Below are positions 1 to 6,289 of a DNA stretch of 20,493 nt, piece by piece. Each line of letters starts with the position of its first letter. The first letter of the stretch is position 1. The DNA is taken from the NCBI GenBank assembly GCA_947177115.1, contig CAMWTG010000011.1, forward strand, positions 1-20,493, given 5' to 3'. This DNA comes from an uncultured Clostridia bacterium. GTDB lineage: Bacteria > Bacillota > Clostridia > Oscillospirales > Oscillospiraceae. The position numbers and the translations under genes were made by a program. The notes beneath the pieces were generated by a model. That model was not told the origin of the DNA. It worked only from the letters and a program-made list of their open reading frames with translations, and made no database searches.

Positions 1-684
1 GCTCTGGCGGCAAGGGCCTTCATGCTCTGCTGGGCCGGGGAAATGACCACCTGGGTGGCTCCCCGCTCCCCCAATTTCACCCCGGTCCCTGTCTGGGGTC
101 CCTTTGACGCGGCTACTTACCCCACCCCCATGGCCCTGCTCCACGAGAACAATCTGACGGGCCTGCAGGGGATGTACGACCTCCCCAAGATGTTCGTGGG
201 CCTCATCGGCGGCTCCATGGGCGAGGTCAGCGCCCTGCTGCTGATCCTGGGCGGTCTGTTCCTCATCTGGCGGAAGGTCATCACCTGGTATATCCCCGTC
301 AGCTATATCGGCACCGTAGCGGTCCTGACCTTCCTCTTTCCTCGGGGCAACGACCCGGTCCAGTGGATGCTCTACAACCTCCTGGGCGGCGGTCTGATGC
401 TGGGCGCCTTTTTCATGGCAACCGACTACGTCACCTCTCCCGTCAGCCATCTGGGTCAGGCCATCTTCGGCGTTGGCTGCGGCCTCATCACCGTGTTCAT
501 CCGCTACTTCGGCTCCTACAGCGAGGGCGTGTGCTACGCCATCCTCATCATGAACCTGACGGTGTGGATCATCGACAAGAACATCAAGCCCCGCCGCTTC
601 GGCGTTGTCAAGGAGAAAAAGGCAGCCAGACCCAAGGAAGCCAAGGCCCCCGACAAAACAAAAAAGGAGGCTGCTAAGAAATGA
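1..684 (+). CDS. rnfD: Rnf complex subunit RnfD, 5' end missing
   Basis: This is the C-terminal part of RnfD, an integral membrane subunit of the Rnf ferredoxin:NAD+ oxidoreductase, which couples electron transfer to Na+ or H+ export and carries a covalently bound flavin. The frame is open from base 1, so the true start lies upstream. The visible part has the MTTW motif after an ARAF segment, several hydrophobic stretches, and the family ending PRRFG followed by a Lys/Ala-rich cytoplasmic tail of about 25 residues. The flavin-attachment region reads DAATYPTPMALL (bases 106-141), where the family usually has a D-x-x-[ST]-G-A-T-P-x-A pattern. The acceptor Thr (codon 124-126) is kept but the preceding Gly-Ala is replaced by Tyr-Pro. 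The stop overlaps the rnfG start by four bases (ATGA), which suggests translational coupling. The assignment is firm because the four following genes are rnfG, E, A and B. Confidence 0.93.
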   Translation, partial: ALAARAFMLCWAGEMTTWVAPRSPNFTPVPVWGPFDAATYPTPMALLHENNLTGLQGMYDLPKMFVGLIGGSMGEVSALLLILGGLFLIWRKVITWYIPVSYIGTVAVLTFLFPRGNDPVQWMLYNLLGGGLMLGAFFMATDYVTSPVSHLGQAIFGVGCGLITVFIRYFGSYSEGVCYAILIMNLTVWIIDKNIKPRRFGVVKEKKAARPKEAKAPDKTKKEAAKK

Positions 685-1295
685 GCAACGAAAAAGCAAC
701 CGCTGCCGCCAGGCAGCCCAAACCCTCCATCTCCTTTGACCCCCAGTACATCGGCCGCATCACCGGCGTGCTCCTGGCCATCTGTCTGGTGGTCGCCCTG
801 CTTCTTGGCGTTGTCAACCAGATCACCAAGCCCAGGATCGATGCCATTGAGGCGGAAAAAGTACGCCTCGCCATGGCCCAGGTCCTCCCGGCGGAGGAGT
901 ATGTCCCTGTAGAAGCCTCCCTGCCCAAGACGGTCGTTTCTCTCAGTCAGGCAAGGTCCGGCGGCCAGAGCATTGGCTGGGTAGCCGAAACCACCGCCAC
1001 CGGCTCCCAGGGCCCCATCACCATGATGGTCGGCATTGACCCGTCCGGCAAGATCACCGGCGTTTCCATCGTCAGCCACAGCGAGACCCCCAACATCGGC
1101 ACCAAGGTGGTGGCCGACCAGTCCGTCCTGGACCGCTTCACCGGCATGAGCCATGAGGACGGTGAGATCACGGTCAACTCCGGGACCAACCGCTTCGATG
1201 GCGTCTCCGGCGCAACGGTCAGCTCCCGTGGTGTCGCCGCCGGCGTCAACGCCGCCCTGGATGCCGTGGCAGACCTGATCGTAAAGGAGGGCTAA
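681..1295 (+). CDS. rnfG: Rnf complex subunit RnfG (covalent FMN)
   Basis: RnfG is the membrane-anchored extracytoplasmic flavoprotein of the Rnf complex and passes electrons between RnfD and the rest of the pump. The 204-residue protein has one N-terminal membrane segment (about residues 26-47: GVLLAICLVVALLLGVV) and then an FMN-binding domain. The FMN attachment motif SGATVSS is intact, with the acceptor Thr at residue 179. The domain also contains SETPNIGTKV, typical of the family. The start is set by an AGGAGG six to ten bases upstream and by the ATGA overlap with rnfD; the next gene begins three bases after the stop. The length is normal for the family, and no frame damage is visible. 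Confidence 0.95.
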   Translation: MSNEKATAAARQPKPSISFDPQYIGRITGVLLAICLVVALLLGVVNQITKPRIDAIEAEKVRLAMAQVLPAEEYVPVEASLPKTVVSLSQARSGGQSIGWVAETTATGSQGPITMMVGIDPSGKITGVSIVSHSETPNIGTKVVADQSVLDRFTGMSHEDGEITVNSGTNRFDGVSGATVSSRGVAAGVNAALDAVADLIVKEG

Positions 1296-1298
1296 CAA

Positions 1299-1898
1299 AT
1301 GAATGTAGGAAAGCAACTGAAAGAGGGTCTTCTCACCCAGAACCCGGTGCTGATCCAGCTGCTGGGCATGTGCTCCACCCTGGCGATCACCACCACCATC
1401 TCCAACGGCATCGGCATGGGCGTCTCGGTGACCATCATCCTGACTCTCTCCAATATTTTCATTTCCCTGCTGCGCAAGATCATCCCTGAGCAGGTCCGCA
1501 TCGCCTGCTATATCGTGGTCATAGCGGGCTTCGTCACCATGGTTGACCTGCTGCTCCAGGCTTTCTTCCCCGACATCGCCGAGAGTCTGGGCGTGTTCAT
1601 CCCCCTGATCGTGGTCAACTGCATCATCCTGGCCCGTGCGGAATCCTTTGCCAGCAAGAACAAGCCCGTAGCCGCCGCCGTGGACGGCATCTGCCAGGGC
1701 ATCGGCTACACCTTGGTGCTGCTGGTGATGAGCGCCATCCGCGAGCTGCTGGGCTCCGGCGCTCTTGCAGGGAATCAGATCTTCCCTGCGGAGTACAGCG
1801 CCTCGCTGATCGCCCAGCCGGTAGGCGGCTTTCTGACCCTGGGCTGCCTCATCGCCCTGATGCAGTGGGCCCAGCGGAAGGTCAAGGGAGGGAAGTAA
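1299..1898 (+). CDS. rnfE: Rnf complex subunit RnfE
   Basis: RnfE is one of two homologous polytopic membrane subunits (RnfA and RnfE) that form the ion-translocating core of the Rnf pump. The 199-residue protein is almost entirely hydrophobic. It has the family segments QNPVLIQLLGMCSTLAITT near the start, LIVVNCIILARAESFASKN in the middle (the NC of VNC is the conserved Cys-containing motif thought to hold a cluster at the RnfA/RnfE interface), and RELLGSG towards the end. An AAAGGAGGG ribosome site lies just before the ATG. It sits in the rnfD-G-E-A-B order usual for Clostridia, three bases after rnfG and three bases before rnfA, so it is clearly in one transcript with them. Confidence 0.95.
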   Translation: MNVGKQLKEGLLTQNPVLIQLLGMCSTLAITTTISNGIGMGVSVTIILTLSNIFISLLRKIIPEQVRIACYIVVIAGFVTMVDLLLQAFFPDIAESLGVFIPLIVVNCIILARAESFASKNKPVAAAVDGICQGIGYTLVLLVMSAIRELLGSGALAGNQIFPAEYSASLIAQPVGGFLTLGCLIALMQWAQRKVKGGK

Positions 1899-1901
1899 AC
1901 T

Positions 1902-2489
1902 ATGCAATGGACTACACTATTTGACATCGCCCTGGGCGCGATCCTGATCAACAACTTCATCCTGGCCCAGTTCCTGGGCATCTGTCCCTTCATGGGCGTC
2001 TCCAAGAAGATGGACACCGCCGTGGGCATGGGATTCGCGGTCATTTTCGTCATGGGCCTGGCCGCCGCCCTGTGCTACCCGGTGAACCTGCTGCTAGACA
2101 AGCTGGAGCTTGGCTATATGCAGACGGTGGCCTTTATCCTGGTCATCGCCGCCCTGGTGCAGTTTGTGGAAATGTTCCTGAAAAAGGCCGTCCCCACCCT
2201 GTATCAGGCCCTTGGCGTGTACCTGCCCCTGATCACCACCAACTGCGCCGTCCTGGGCGTAGTCCTGCTGAATGTGCAGAACGACTACAACTTTATCGAG
2301 TCCGTGGTCTACGGCATCACCGGCGGCGCGGGTTTCCTGCTGGCCATCGTCCTGTTTGCCAGCATCCGGGAGCGGCTGGAGTTTGCCGACCCGCCCAAGG
2401 CCTTCCGGGGCTTCCCCATCGCCCTGGTCACCGCCGGCCTGATGGCGCTGTGCTTCATGGGCTTCCAGGGCCTGCGCATCCCCTGGTAA
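1902..2489 (+). CDS. rnfA: Rnf complex subunit RnfA
   Basis: RnfA is the second polytopic core subunit of the Rnf ion pump and pairs with RnfE in inverted topology. The 195-residue protein has the family opening (NNFILAQFLGICPFMGVSKK) and the conserved LITTNCAVLGV segment with the motif Cys, followed by ASIRERLEFAD and a final membrane helix. The ribosome site is GGGAGG, ending eight bases upstream of ATG. The length is typical. The gene is followed by an 18-base gap with a strong AGGAGGA that serves rnfB. There is nothing anomalous in the sequence. Confidence 0.95.
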   Translation: MQWTTLFDIALGAILINNFILAQFLGICPFMGVSKKMDTAVGMGFAVIFVMGLAAALCYPVNLLLDKLELGYMQTVAFILVIAALVQFVEMFLKKAVPTLYQALGVYLPLITTNCAVLGVVLLNVQNDYNFIESVVYGITGGAGFLLAIVLFASIRERLEFADPPKAFRGFPIALVTAGLMALCFMGFQGLRIPW

Positions 2490-2507
2490 AAGGAGGAGGA
2501 TAGACAT

Positions 2508-3338
2508 ATGAACATTTTCTATGCTGTACTGACCCTGGGAGCGCTGGGCGGCCTGTTTGGCATCGTGCTGTCCCTGGCCTCCAAGGTGTTTGAGGTCAAG
2601 ACGGACCCCAAACTGGATCTGATCCTGGACTGCCTGCCCGGGGCCAACTGCGGCGGCTGCGGCTATCCCGGCTGCGCGGGCTGCGCGGCGGCCATCCTGG
2701 CCAGGGAAGCTCCCGTCAACGCCTGCCCCAGCTGCTCCGGCCTGCAGACCAGCCGAATCGCCGCCGTCATGGGCGTGGAGGTGAAGGCCCAGGAGCGCCG
2801 GGTAGCCTTCGTCCGCTGCTCCGGCGGCGACCGGGCCAGCCGAAAATTTGAGCGCTACGTGGGCATTGAGGACTGCGTAGCCGCCATGAAGGTCTCCGGC
2901 AACGGCACCCTGGACTGCTCCTTCGGCTGTCTGGGCCGGGGCACCTGCGTCCGGGCCTGCAAATTCGATGCCATCCACATCAACGCTCACGGCGTTGCCG
3001 AGGTGGACCAGGACAAGTGTACCCACTGCATGCAGTGCGCCAAGGCCTGTCCCCGCCATGTGATCACCGATGTTCCTTATGCCGTAGACATTGTGGTCCC
3101 CTGCGCCAACCTGGAGAAGGGGGCCCAGGCCAAAGCCAACTGCTCTGTCAGCTGCATCGGCTGCCGCCTGTGCGAGAAGAACTGCCCCACGGGGGCCATC
3201 ACCGTGCAGGACAATGTGGCGTGCATCGACTACAGCAAATGTACCTCCTGCGGCGCCTGCGTTGCCAAATGTCCCCGGAAGCTGATCACCGACATTCACG
3301 CCACCGGCAAGGTGGAACCCGTTGCTCCGGTAGCTTGA
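2508..3338 (+). CDS. rnfB: Rnf complex subunit RnfB, long clostridial form with several 4Fe-4S clusters
   Basis: RnfB is the iron-sulfur subunit that accepts electrons from reduced ferredoxin at the cytoplasmic face. The 276-residue protein begins with a membrane helix (about residues 5-25). Next comes the Fes domain with Cys 42, 48, 51, 56 and 73. Four ferredoxin-like Cys sets follow: C137/141/147/151, C171/174/177/181, C216/219/222/226 and C245/248/251/255. This multi-cluster layout is the long form seen in Clostridia; the proteobacterial form has only two of the later clusters. Position 152 is Lys where a Pro is common (CKFDAI instead of CPFDAI). The last 20 residues are a Pro/Val-rich tail. 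It is the final gene of the rnf operon and is followed by a terminator at 3365-3404. Confidence 0.95.
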   Translation: MNIFYAVLTLGALGGLFGIVLSLASKVFEVKTDPKLDLILDCLPGANCGGCGYPGCAGCAAAILAREAPVNACPSCSGLQTSRIAAVMGVEVKAQERRVAFVRCSGGDRASRKFERYVGIEDCVAAMKVSGNGTLDCSFGCLGRGTCVRACKFDAIHINAHGVAEVDQDKCTHCMQCAKACPRHVITDVPYAVDIVVPCANLEKGAQAKANCSVSCIGCRLCEKNCPTGAITVQDNVACIDYSKCTSCGACVAKCPRKLITDIHATGKVEPVAPVA

Positions 3339-3364
3339 CCGGCTGTCGAGTTGCAGGAAAAAGC

Positions 3365-3404
3365 AAAAAATAGGCGGCAGCGAATGAGCTGTTGCCTATT
3401 TTTT
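3365..3404 (+). terminator. rnf operon terminator
   Basis: A 16-base stem (3365-3380 with 3389-3404) has an 8-base loop. It runs from an A-tract through TAGGCGGCAG to CTGTTGCCTA and a T-tract, and only two positions are G-T wobbles. Because the A-tract mirrors the T-tract, it can act as an intrinsic terminator in both directions. It lies 27 bases after the rnfB stop. Confidence 0.88.
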
Positions 3405-3449
3405 GCGTAATATGGTCAAGTGTGCCGGCTATATAAATAAAGGCATCAA

Positions 3450-3558
3450 CTCTTTGATGAAAAGTGCAGCATCGTTACCGGGCAGAAATCCAGGAACGGC
3501 AGCGGTTTTAGGAGCGATGGTAAAGTTCTTTTTGTCCTTTTTCTTTCAAGAAAAAGGA
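3450..3558 (-). repeat. Dispersed intergenic repeat, copy 1 (hairpin plus conserved tail)
   Basis: Read on the minus strand, this starts with a hairpin (TCCTTTTTCTT / AAGAAAAAGGA, 3535-3558), then ACAAAAAGAACTTT, then a tail containing GTTCCTGGATTTCTGCCCGG. The same order and near-identical tail occur on the plus strand at 4666-4785. Over 57 aligned tail bases the two copies differ at eight positions. If the tail is read in the frame that gives AVPGFLPGNDAALF, six of the eight are third codon positions and none are second positions. It is not part of any full-length gene. I infer a dispersed, family-like element of unknown function. Confidence 0.75.
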
Positions 3559-3646
3559 GCAGCCCTCATTTGTTTTTTAAAGAAAATATTGGTAAAAAGA
3601 AAAAAGGGGATTGCAAAATTTGAAAAAATATGATAAAAATTGAGTA

Positions 3647-3702
3647 GGATCTTATGGTTTTGGAAAATGCATGTTTTCATTTCAAAACAATCAGATAGAT
3701 CC
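3647..3702. repeat. Nested dyad upstream of the DeoR-family gene
   Basis: Three nested inverted repeats share one centre: GGATCT/AGATCC (3647-3652 and 3697-3702), GTTTTG/CAAAAC (3657-3662 and 3683-3688), and GAAAA/TTTTC (3663-3667 and 3674-3678) around TGCATG. The surrounding 3559-3800 is AT-rich and holds no convincing gene. The dyad could be a protein-binding site or a leader structure for the regulator gene; neither can be proved from sequence. Confidence 0.4.
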
Positions 3703-3766
3703 ACCTGAATTTTTGCAGTTGATTTTCTGCTGCGGGACGCATTTTGGCAAAGGTCTCGCTTTTGTT

Positions 3767-3795
3767 CTGACAGGATGACAATCATTCACAATAAA
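3767..3795 (+). promoter_or_regulatory. Weak candidate promoter for the DeoR-family gene
   Basis: CTGACA (3767-3772) is separated by 17 bases from AATAAA (3790-3795), a poor but correctly spaced -35/-10 pair. It is 78 bases before the chosen ATG. A GGCCGG/CCGGCC inverted repeat (3814-3819 and 3830-3835) lies in the presumed leader. This is only a candidate. Confidence 0.3.
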
Positions 3796-3872
3796 ACAGA
3801 GCTGTGTCCCTGGGGCCGGATGCCTGTGACCGGCCTTTAGCCTCCTGGGTACAGCAGAGAGGCGTGGTCATA

Positions 3873-4667
3873 ATGAGTAAACTTGCTGCTGAGAGAATCA
3901 TCTACATAACATCCCAGCTGAATGAACATGGGATTGTCCGGCTGAAGGATATGGCAAAGGAGCTGAACGTATCCGAAGCTACGATCCGTCGGGATGTGGA
4001 CAAGCTGGAGAAAAGGGGCATACTGGTCAAGGTGAAGGGCGGCGTTGCCAATACGGGAACGATGGAAGCGCTGGATTTTCTGGAGGATGAGCTGGCGGAT
4101 ACCGTGGAGTACTCCATGAAGGAAAAGCAATCTGTCAATAAAAAGTATAAGATCGCCGTGGCGCAGTATGCGGCGGGTCTGGTGCGGGACGGAGAGTGCG
4201 TCTATATTGATGGAGGGACCAGTCTCAGCCCGTTGATGGAGTGCCTGCTGAAGCGCCCGGTCCAGATCGTGACCAACAGCGTACTGAGCCTGCACAATAC
4301 CGGCGGAGCCCCCGCAAAGGTGTTCGTAGTGGGCGGAGCGCTGATCAACCAGTACGGCATGTGTGTGGGGCCTACCGCGCAGGCTATCCTGAAGGAATTC
4401 CACTTTAACCGGGCTTTCCTGGGCTGTACGGCGGTCAGCTTTTCGGAGGGCTATTGCTACACGACGGAAATGGACACGGCGGCTATGAAGCAGGACGCCA
4501 TGCAGGCGGCGGACACATCCTATCTGCTTCTGGACTCCAGCAAACTCAACGCCCACGGCTTCTGCCGGATGGCCCGTCTGGACGACTTTGCCGCCATCCT
4601 GTGCAATCGTGTGGAAATCGCGCAGGAGCTGCCGGAAAATTTTCGGATGCTCCCTGTTGAGGGCTGA
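3873..4667 (+). CDS. DeoR-family transcriptional regulator
   Basis: This is a sugar-responsive repressor of the DeoR/GlpR family, 264 residues, the usual length. The N-terminal winged helix-turn-helix (about residues 6-60) carries the family pattern HGIVRLKDMAKELNVSEATI followed by RRDVDKLEKRGIL and KGG. The C-terminal half is a DeoR sensor domain related to ribose-5-phosphate isomerase, with YIDGGTS at residues 111-117 and VTNS about 25 residues later; in this family it binds a sugar phosphate. I chose the ATG at 3873 because family members begin only a few residues before the HTH and GAGAGG lies upstream. An earlier ATG at 3804 would add 23 residues unlike the family and overlap a hairpin. 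It precedes the sugar operon, so it is the likely regulator of the promoter at 5006-5034. The ligand is unknown. The hairpin of repeat copy 2 begins inside its stop codon. Confidence 0.9.
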   Translation: MSKLAAERIIYITSQLNEHGIVRLKDMAKELNVSEATIRRDVDKLEKRGILVKVKGGVANTGTMEALDFLEDELADTVEYSMKEKQSVNKKYKIAVAQYAAGLVRDGECVYIDGGTSLSPLMECLLKRPVQIVTNSVLSLHNTGGAPAKVFVVGGALINQYGMCVGPTAQAILKEFHFNRAFLGCTAVSFSEGYCYTTEMDTAAMKQDAMQAADTSYLLLDSSKLNAHGFCRMARLDDFAAILCNRVEIAQELPENFRMLPVEG

Positions 4668-4785
4668 TACTTTTTCTTGGGAAAGAAAAAGTATCAAAAA
4701 GAACTTTAATCTTGAGATGAAAACTACGGCTGTTCCTGGATTTCTGCCCGGTAACGATGCTGCGCTTTTCGTCAAGGAATCATAA
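4666..4785 (+). repeat. Dispersed intergenic repeat, copy 2 (hairpin plus conserved tail)
   Basis: A perfect 13-bp stem (GATACTTTTTCTT at 4666-4678, partner at 4683-4695) has a 4-base loop and starts inside the stop codon of the DeoR-family gene. After AAAAAGAACTTT comes the conserved tail, which here contains a small ATG-to-TAA frame (4717-4785, 22 codons, MKTTAVPGFLPGN then DAALFVKES). The element is inverted relative to copy 1, with the hairpin ends of both copies facing the regulator gene. The hairpin has no T-tract after it, so it is not an obvious terminator. Confidence 0.75.
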
Positions 4786-4805
4786 AATCGCACCAGCTGA
4801 AAATA

Positions 4806-4882
4806 GAACAGACTGCAGGCCCGTCCAAACGGAAACGGTTTGGACGGGCTTTTTGCGCGGTTGAAGAACGGACTGCAGGCCC
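4806..4882 (+). repeat. Pair of 18-base direct repeats
   Basis: GAACAGACTGCAGGCCCG (4806-4823) recurs as GAACGGACTGCAGGCCCG (4865-4882), with one mismatch. The first copy contributes the left arm of the terminator at 4819-4855. It may be a local duplication; no function is visible. Confidence 0.6.
4819..4855 (+). terminator. Terminator after the DeoR-family gene
   Basis: A perfect 12-bp stem (GCCCGTCCAAAC at 4819-4830 with GTTTGGACGGGC at 4838-4849) has a 7-base loop and is followed directly by TTTTT. This is a classical intrinsic terminator. It separates the regulator gene from the promoter of the sugar operon. Confidence 0.87.
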
Positions 4883-4970
4883 GCGGATGGAAAAAGCGCG
4901 TGTGCGTTTTCCACTGCGGCAACGATATCTGGTTGCTTATTGCACAAATTACAATTGGTATAGTGATACA

Positions 4971-5000
4971 AAATGACGAAAAATGAAAAGAAATGAAAAT
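4971..5000 (+). promoter_or_regulatory. Candidate operator: three 10-bp direct repeats upstream of the -35 box
   Basis: AAATGACGAA, AAATGAAAAG and AAATGAAAAT stand head to tail with an exact 10-bp period (4971, 4981, 4991), ending five bases before the -35 box. One-turn phasing places all copies on the same helix face. DeoR-family repressors often bind short direct repeats, so the adjacent regulator is the natural candidate to bind here. That link is inference. Confidence 0.5.
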
Positions 5001-5005
5001 TGTAC

Positions 5006-5034
5006 TTGACTGTTTTGGTGTGTCACGATATAAT
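5006..5034 (+). promoter_or_regulatory. Main promoter of the sugar operon
   Basis: TTGACT (5006-5011), a 17-base spacer, then a perfect TATAAT (5029-5034) form a near-consensus housekeeping promoter. It gives a leader of roughly 110 bases before the solute-binding protein gene. It lies after a terminator, and 10-bp direct-repeat arrays flank it on both sides. Confidence 0.85.
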
Positions 5035-5064
5035 TTGAATGAAATTGAAAGTAATTGCAAATTA
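5035..5064 (+). promoter_or_regulatory. Candidate operator: three 10-bp direct repeats after the -10 box
   Basis: TTGAATGAAA, TTGAAAGTAA and TTGCAAATTA follow head to tail at 5035, 5045 and 5055, immediately after TATAAT. The match between units is looser than in the upstream array, but the 10-bp period is exact. Binding here would cover the transcription start region and repress. Confidence 0.4.
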
Positions 5065-5153
5065 TTCGAGCCGCTGCACATAGATTGCCAATGGCAGAAC
5101 GGCAATTTGTGTGCAAGACTGGAAATAATAAATTGATGAGGAGGACTTGAAAA

Positions 5154-6206
5154 ATGATGAAAAAATGGTTGGCACTGTTATTGGCGGGCATTATGACGCT
5201 CTCTTTGGCCGCCTGCGGCGGGACGCCGTCAAATGAACCGTCCAACAGCAACCCCAGCGCTCCGGCTGACAACAATGAGAACAATGAACCAAATGCGGAC
5301 AGCGAAAAGAAGACCTATAAGATCGGCTACCTGACGCCGGACACATCCTCCGGCTTCTATCAGGAGGTGCTGGCCAGCCTGCAGGCTGCCTGCACGGAAG
5401 CGGGCCACGAGCTGGTTTACGACATTGTGTCAGACGCCACGGAGATGCGTTCCGCCTACGATACCCTGCTTTTGCAGAATGTGGACTTTATTCTGGAGGG
5501 ATATTCCACCCGGGAGGTGGCCATTCCCTACGTAGAGGAAGCGGTATCCAGCGGGATACCCATCATGACCATGTGCTTTGATTCCGGAGTGGAAGGCGCA
5601 TATGCCTATGGCACTTCCGATCAGGGGATGGGCATCCAATTCGGAGAGACCGCTAAGGACATCATCGAAAATAAATGGGCGGGGCAGATCCCGGACCTGA
5701 TCGTGCTCATCTCCGCCTTCTCCCTCATTCCGTCCATGGATATCCGTGTGACCCAGACTGTGGACACTTTGACGGAGGCCTATCCCGAGGTGGCAAACGT
5801 TGAAGTGGTCAAGGTGGACTATCAGGGCTCTTATGATACGGTGTACCAGCAGGCCGTAGACACTTTCACCGCCCATCCCGATGCGCAGCGGGTCCTGATG
5901 GTAGGCGCGGCGGACTCCCTGTGCAGCTATGTGATTTCTGCCATTGAGGTAAGCGAGATGGAGGATAAGTGCTATCTGATTTCCTCCGACTACAGCGAGA
6001 ATTTCCAGAACTATGTGCAGGAGACCCTGGCGGCGGGACAGGACCGCCCCTGGTACGGCTCCCTGGATCTGGAGACCTCCACATATGGTTACAAGGTCCT
6101 GGACAAAATAGAGCAAATCCTGGCCGGGACCTGCAGCGAGGTCTATACCGAGCACGTTCCCGTTATGGTCACGTCCGACAACTACACGGAACTGAGAGGC
6201 GGCTAA
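5154..6206 (+). CDS. Sugar ABC transporter solute-binding lipoprotein
   Basis: This is the extracellular substrate-binding protein of a ribose/galactose-type ABC importer, 350 residues. The N-terminus is a lipoprotein signal (basic MMKK, hydrophobic core, lipobox LAAC with the lipidated Cys at residue 21). A low-complexity Asn/Pro/Ser/Glu linker follows to about residue 46. The rest is a type I periplasmic-binding fold: KIGYLTPDTSSGFYQEV opens the first lobe, and VDFILEGYS and SGIPIMTMCFDS match the usual strand-loop pattern of LacI-like binders. A strong AGGAGGA lies eight bases before the first of two adjacent ATG codons. It is the first gene after the main promoter, and the ATPase and permease genes follow. 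The ligand cannot be named; the fold is used for ribose, galactose, xylose, autoinducer-2 and many glycosides. Confidence 0.9.
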   Translation: MMKKWLALLLAGIMTLSLAACGGTPSNEPSNSNPSAPADNNENNEPNADSEKKTYKIGYLTPDTSSGFYQEVLASLQAACTEAGHELVYDIVSDATEMRSAYDTLLLQNVDFILEGYSTREVAIPYVEEAVSSGIPIMTMCFDSGVEGAYAYGTSDQGMGIQFGETAKDIIENKWAGQIPDLIVLISAFSLIPSMDIRVTQTVDTLTEAYPEVANVEVVKVDYQGSYDTVYQQAVDTFTAHPDAQRVLMVGAADSLCSYVISAIEVSEMEDKCYLISSDYSENFQNYVQETLAAGQDRPWYGSLDLETSTYGYKVLDKIEQILAGTCSEVYTEHVPVMVTSDNYTELRGG

Positions 6207-6226
6207 AATAGCTGCAGAGCGCGCGT

Positions 6227-6255
6227 GCGGCGGCCCTTCTGCCAGGGGCTGCCGC
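6227..6255 (+). repeat. Intercistronic hairpin between binding protein and ATPase genes
   Basis: A 10-bp GC-rich stem (GCGGCGGCCC at 6227-6236 with GGGCTGCCGC at 6246-6255, one G-T wobble) has a 9-base loop and no T-tract. Hairpins at this place in binding-protein operons often stabilise the upstream message, so that the binding protein is made in excess over the membrane parts. I infer the same role here. Confidence 0.6.
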
Positions 6256-6289
6256 GCCCGATGAATACACTGCCGGGAGGTGTGAATTT

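Noticed and set aside
3403..3633. Open frame of 76 codons after the rnf terminator
   Set aside because: It runs through repeat copy 1 on the opposite strand and into an AT-rich, Lys/Phe-rich tail. It has no ribosome site and no recognisable domain.
4717..4785. 22-codon ATG frame in repeat copy 2 as a gene
   Set aside because: It has no ribosome site, and the other copies do not carry the same start and stop. It is kept as part of the repeat and raised as a finding instead.
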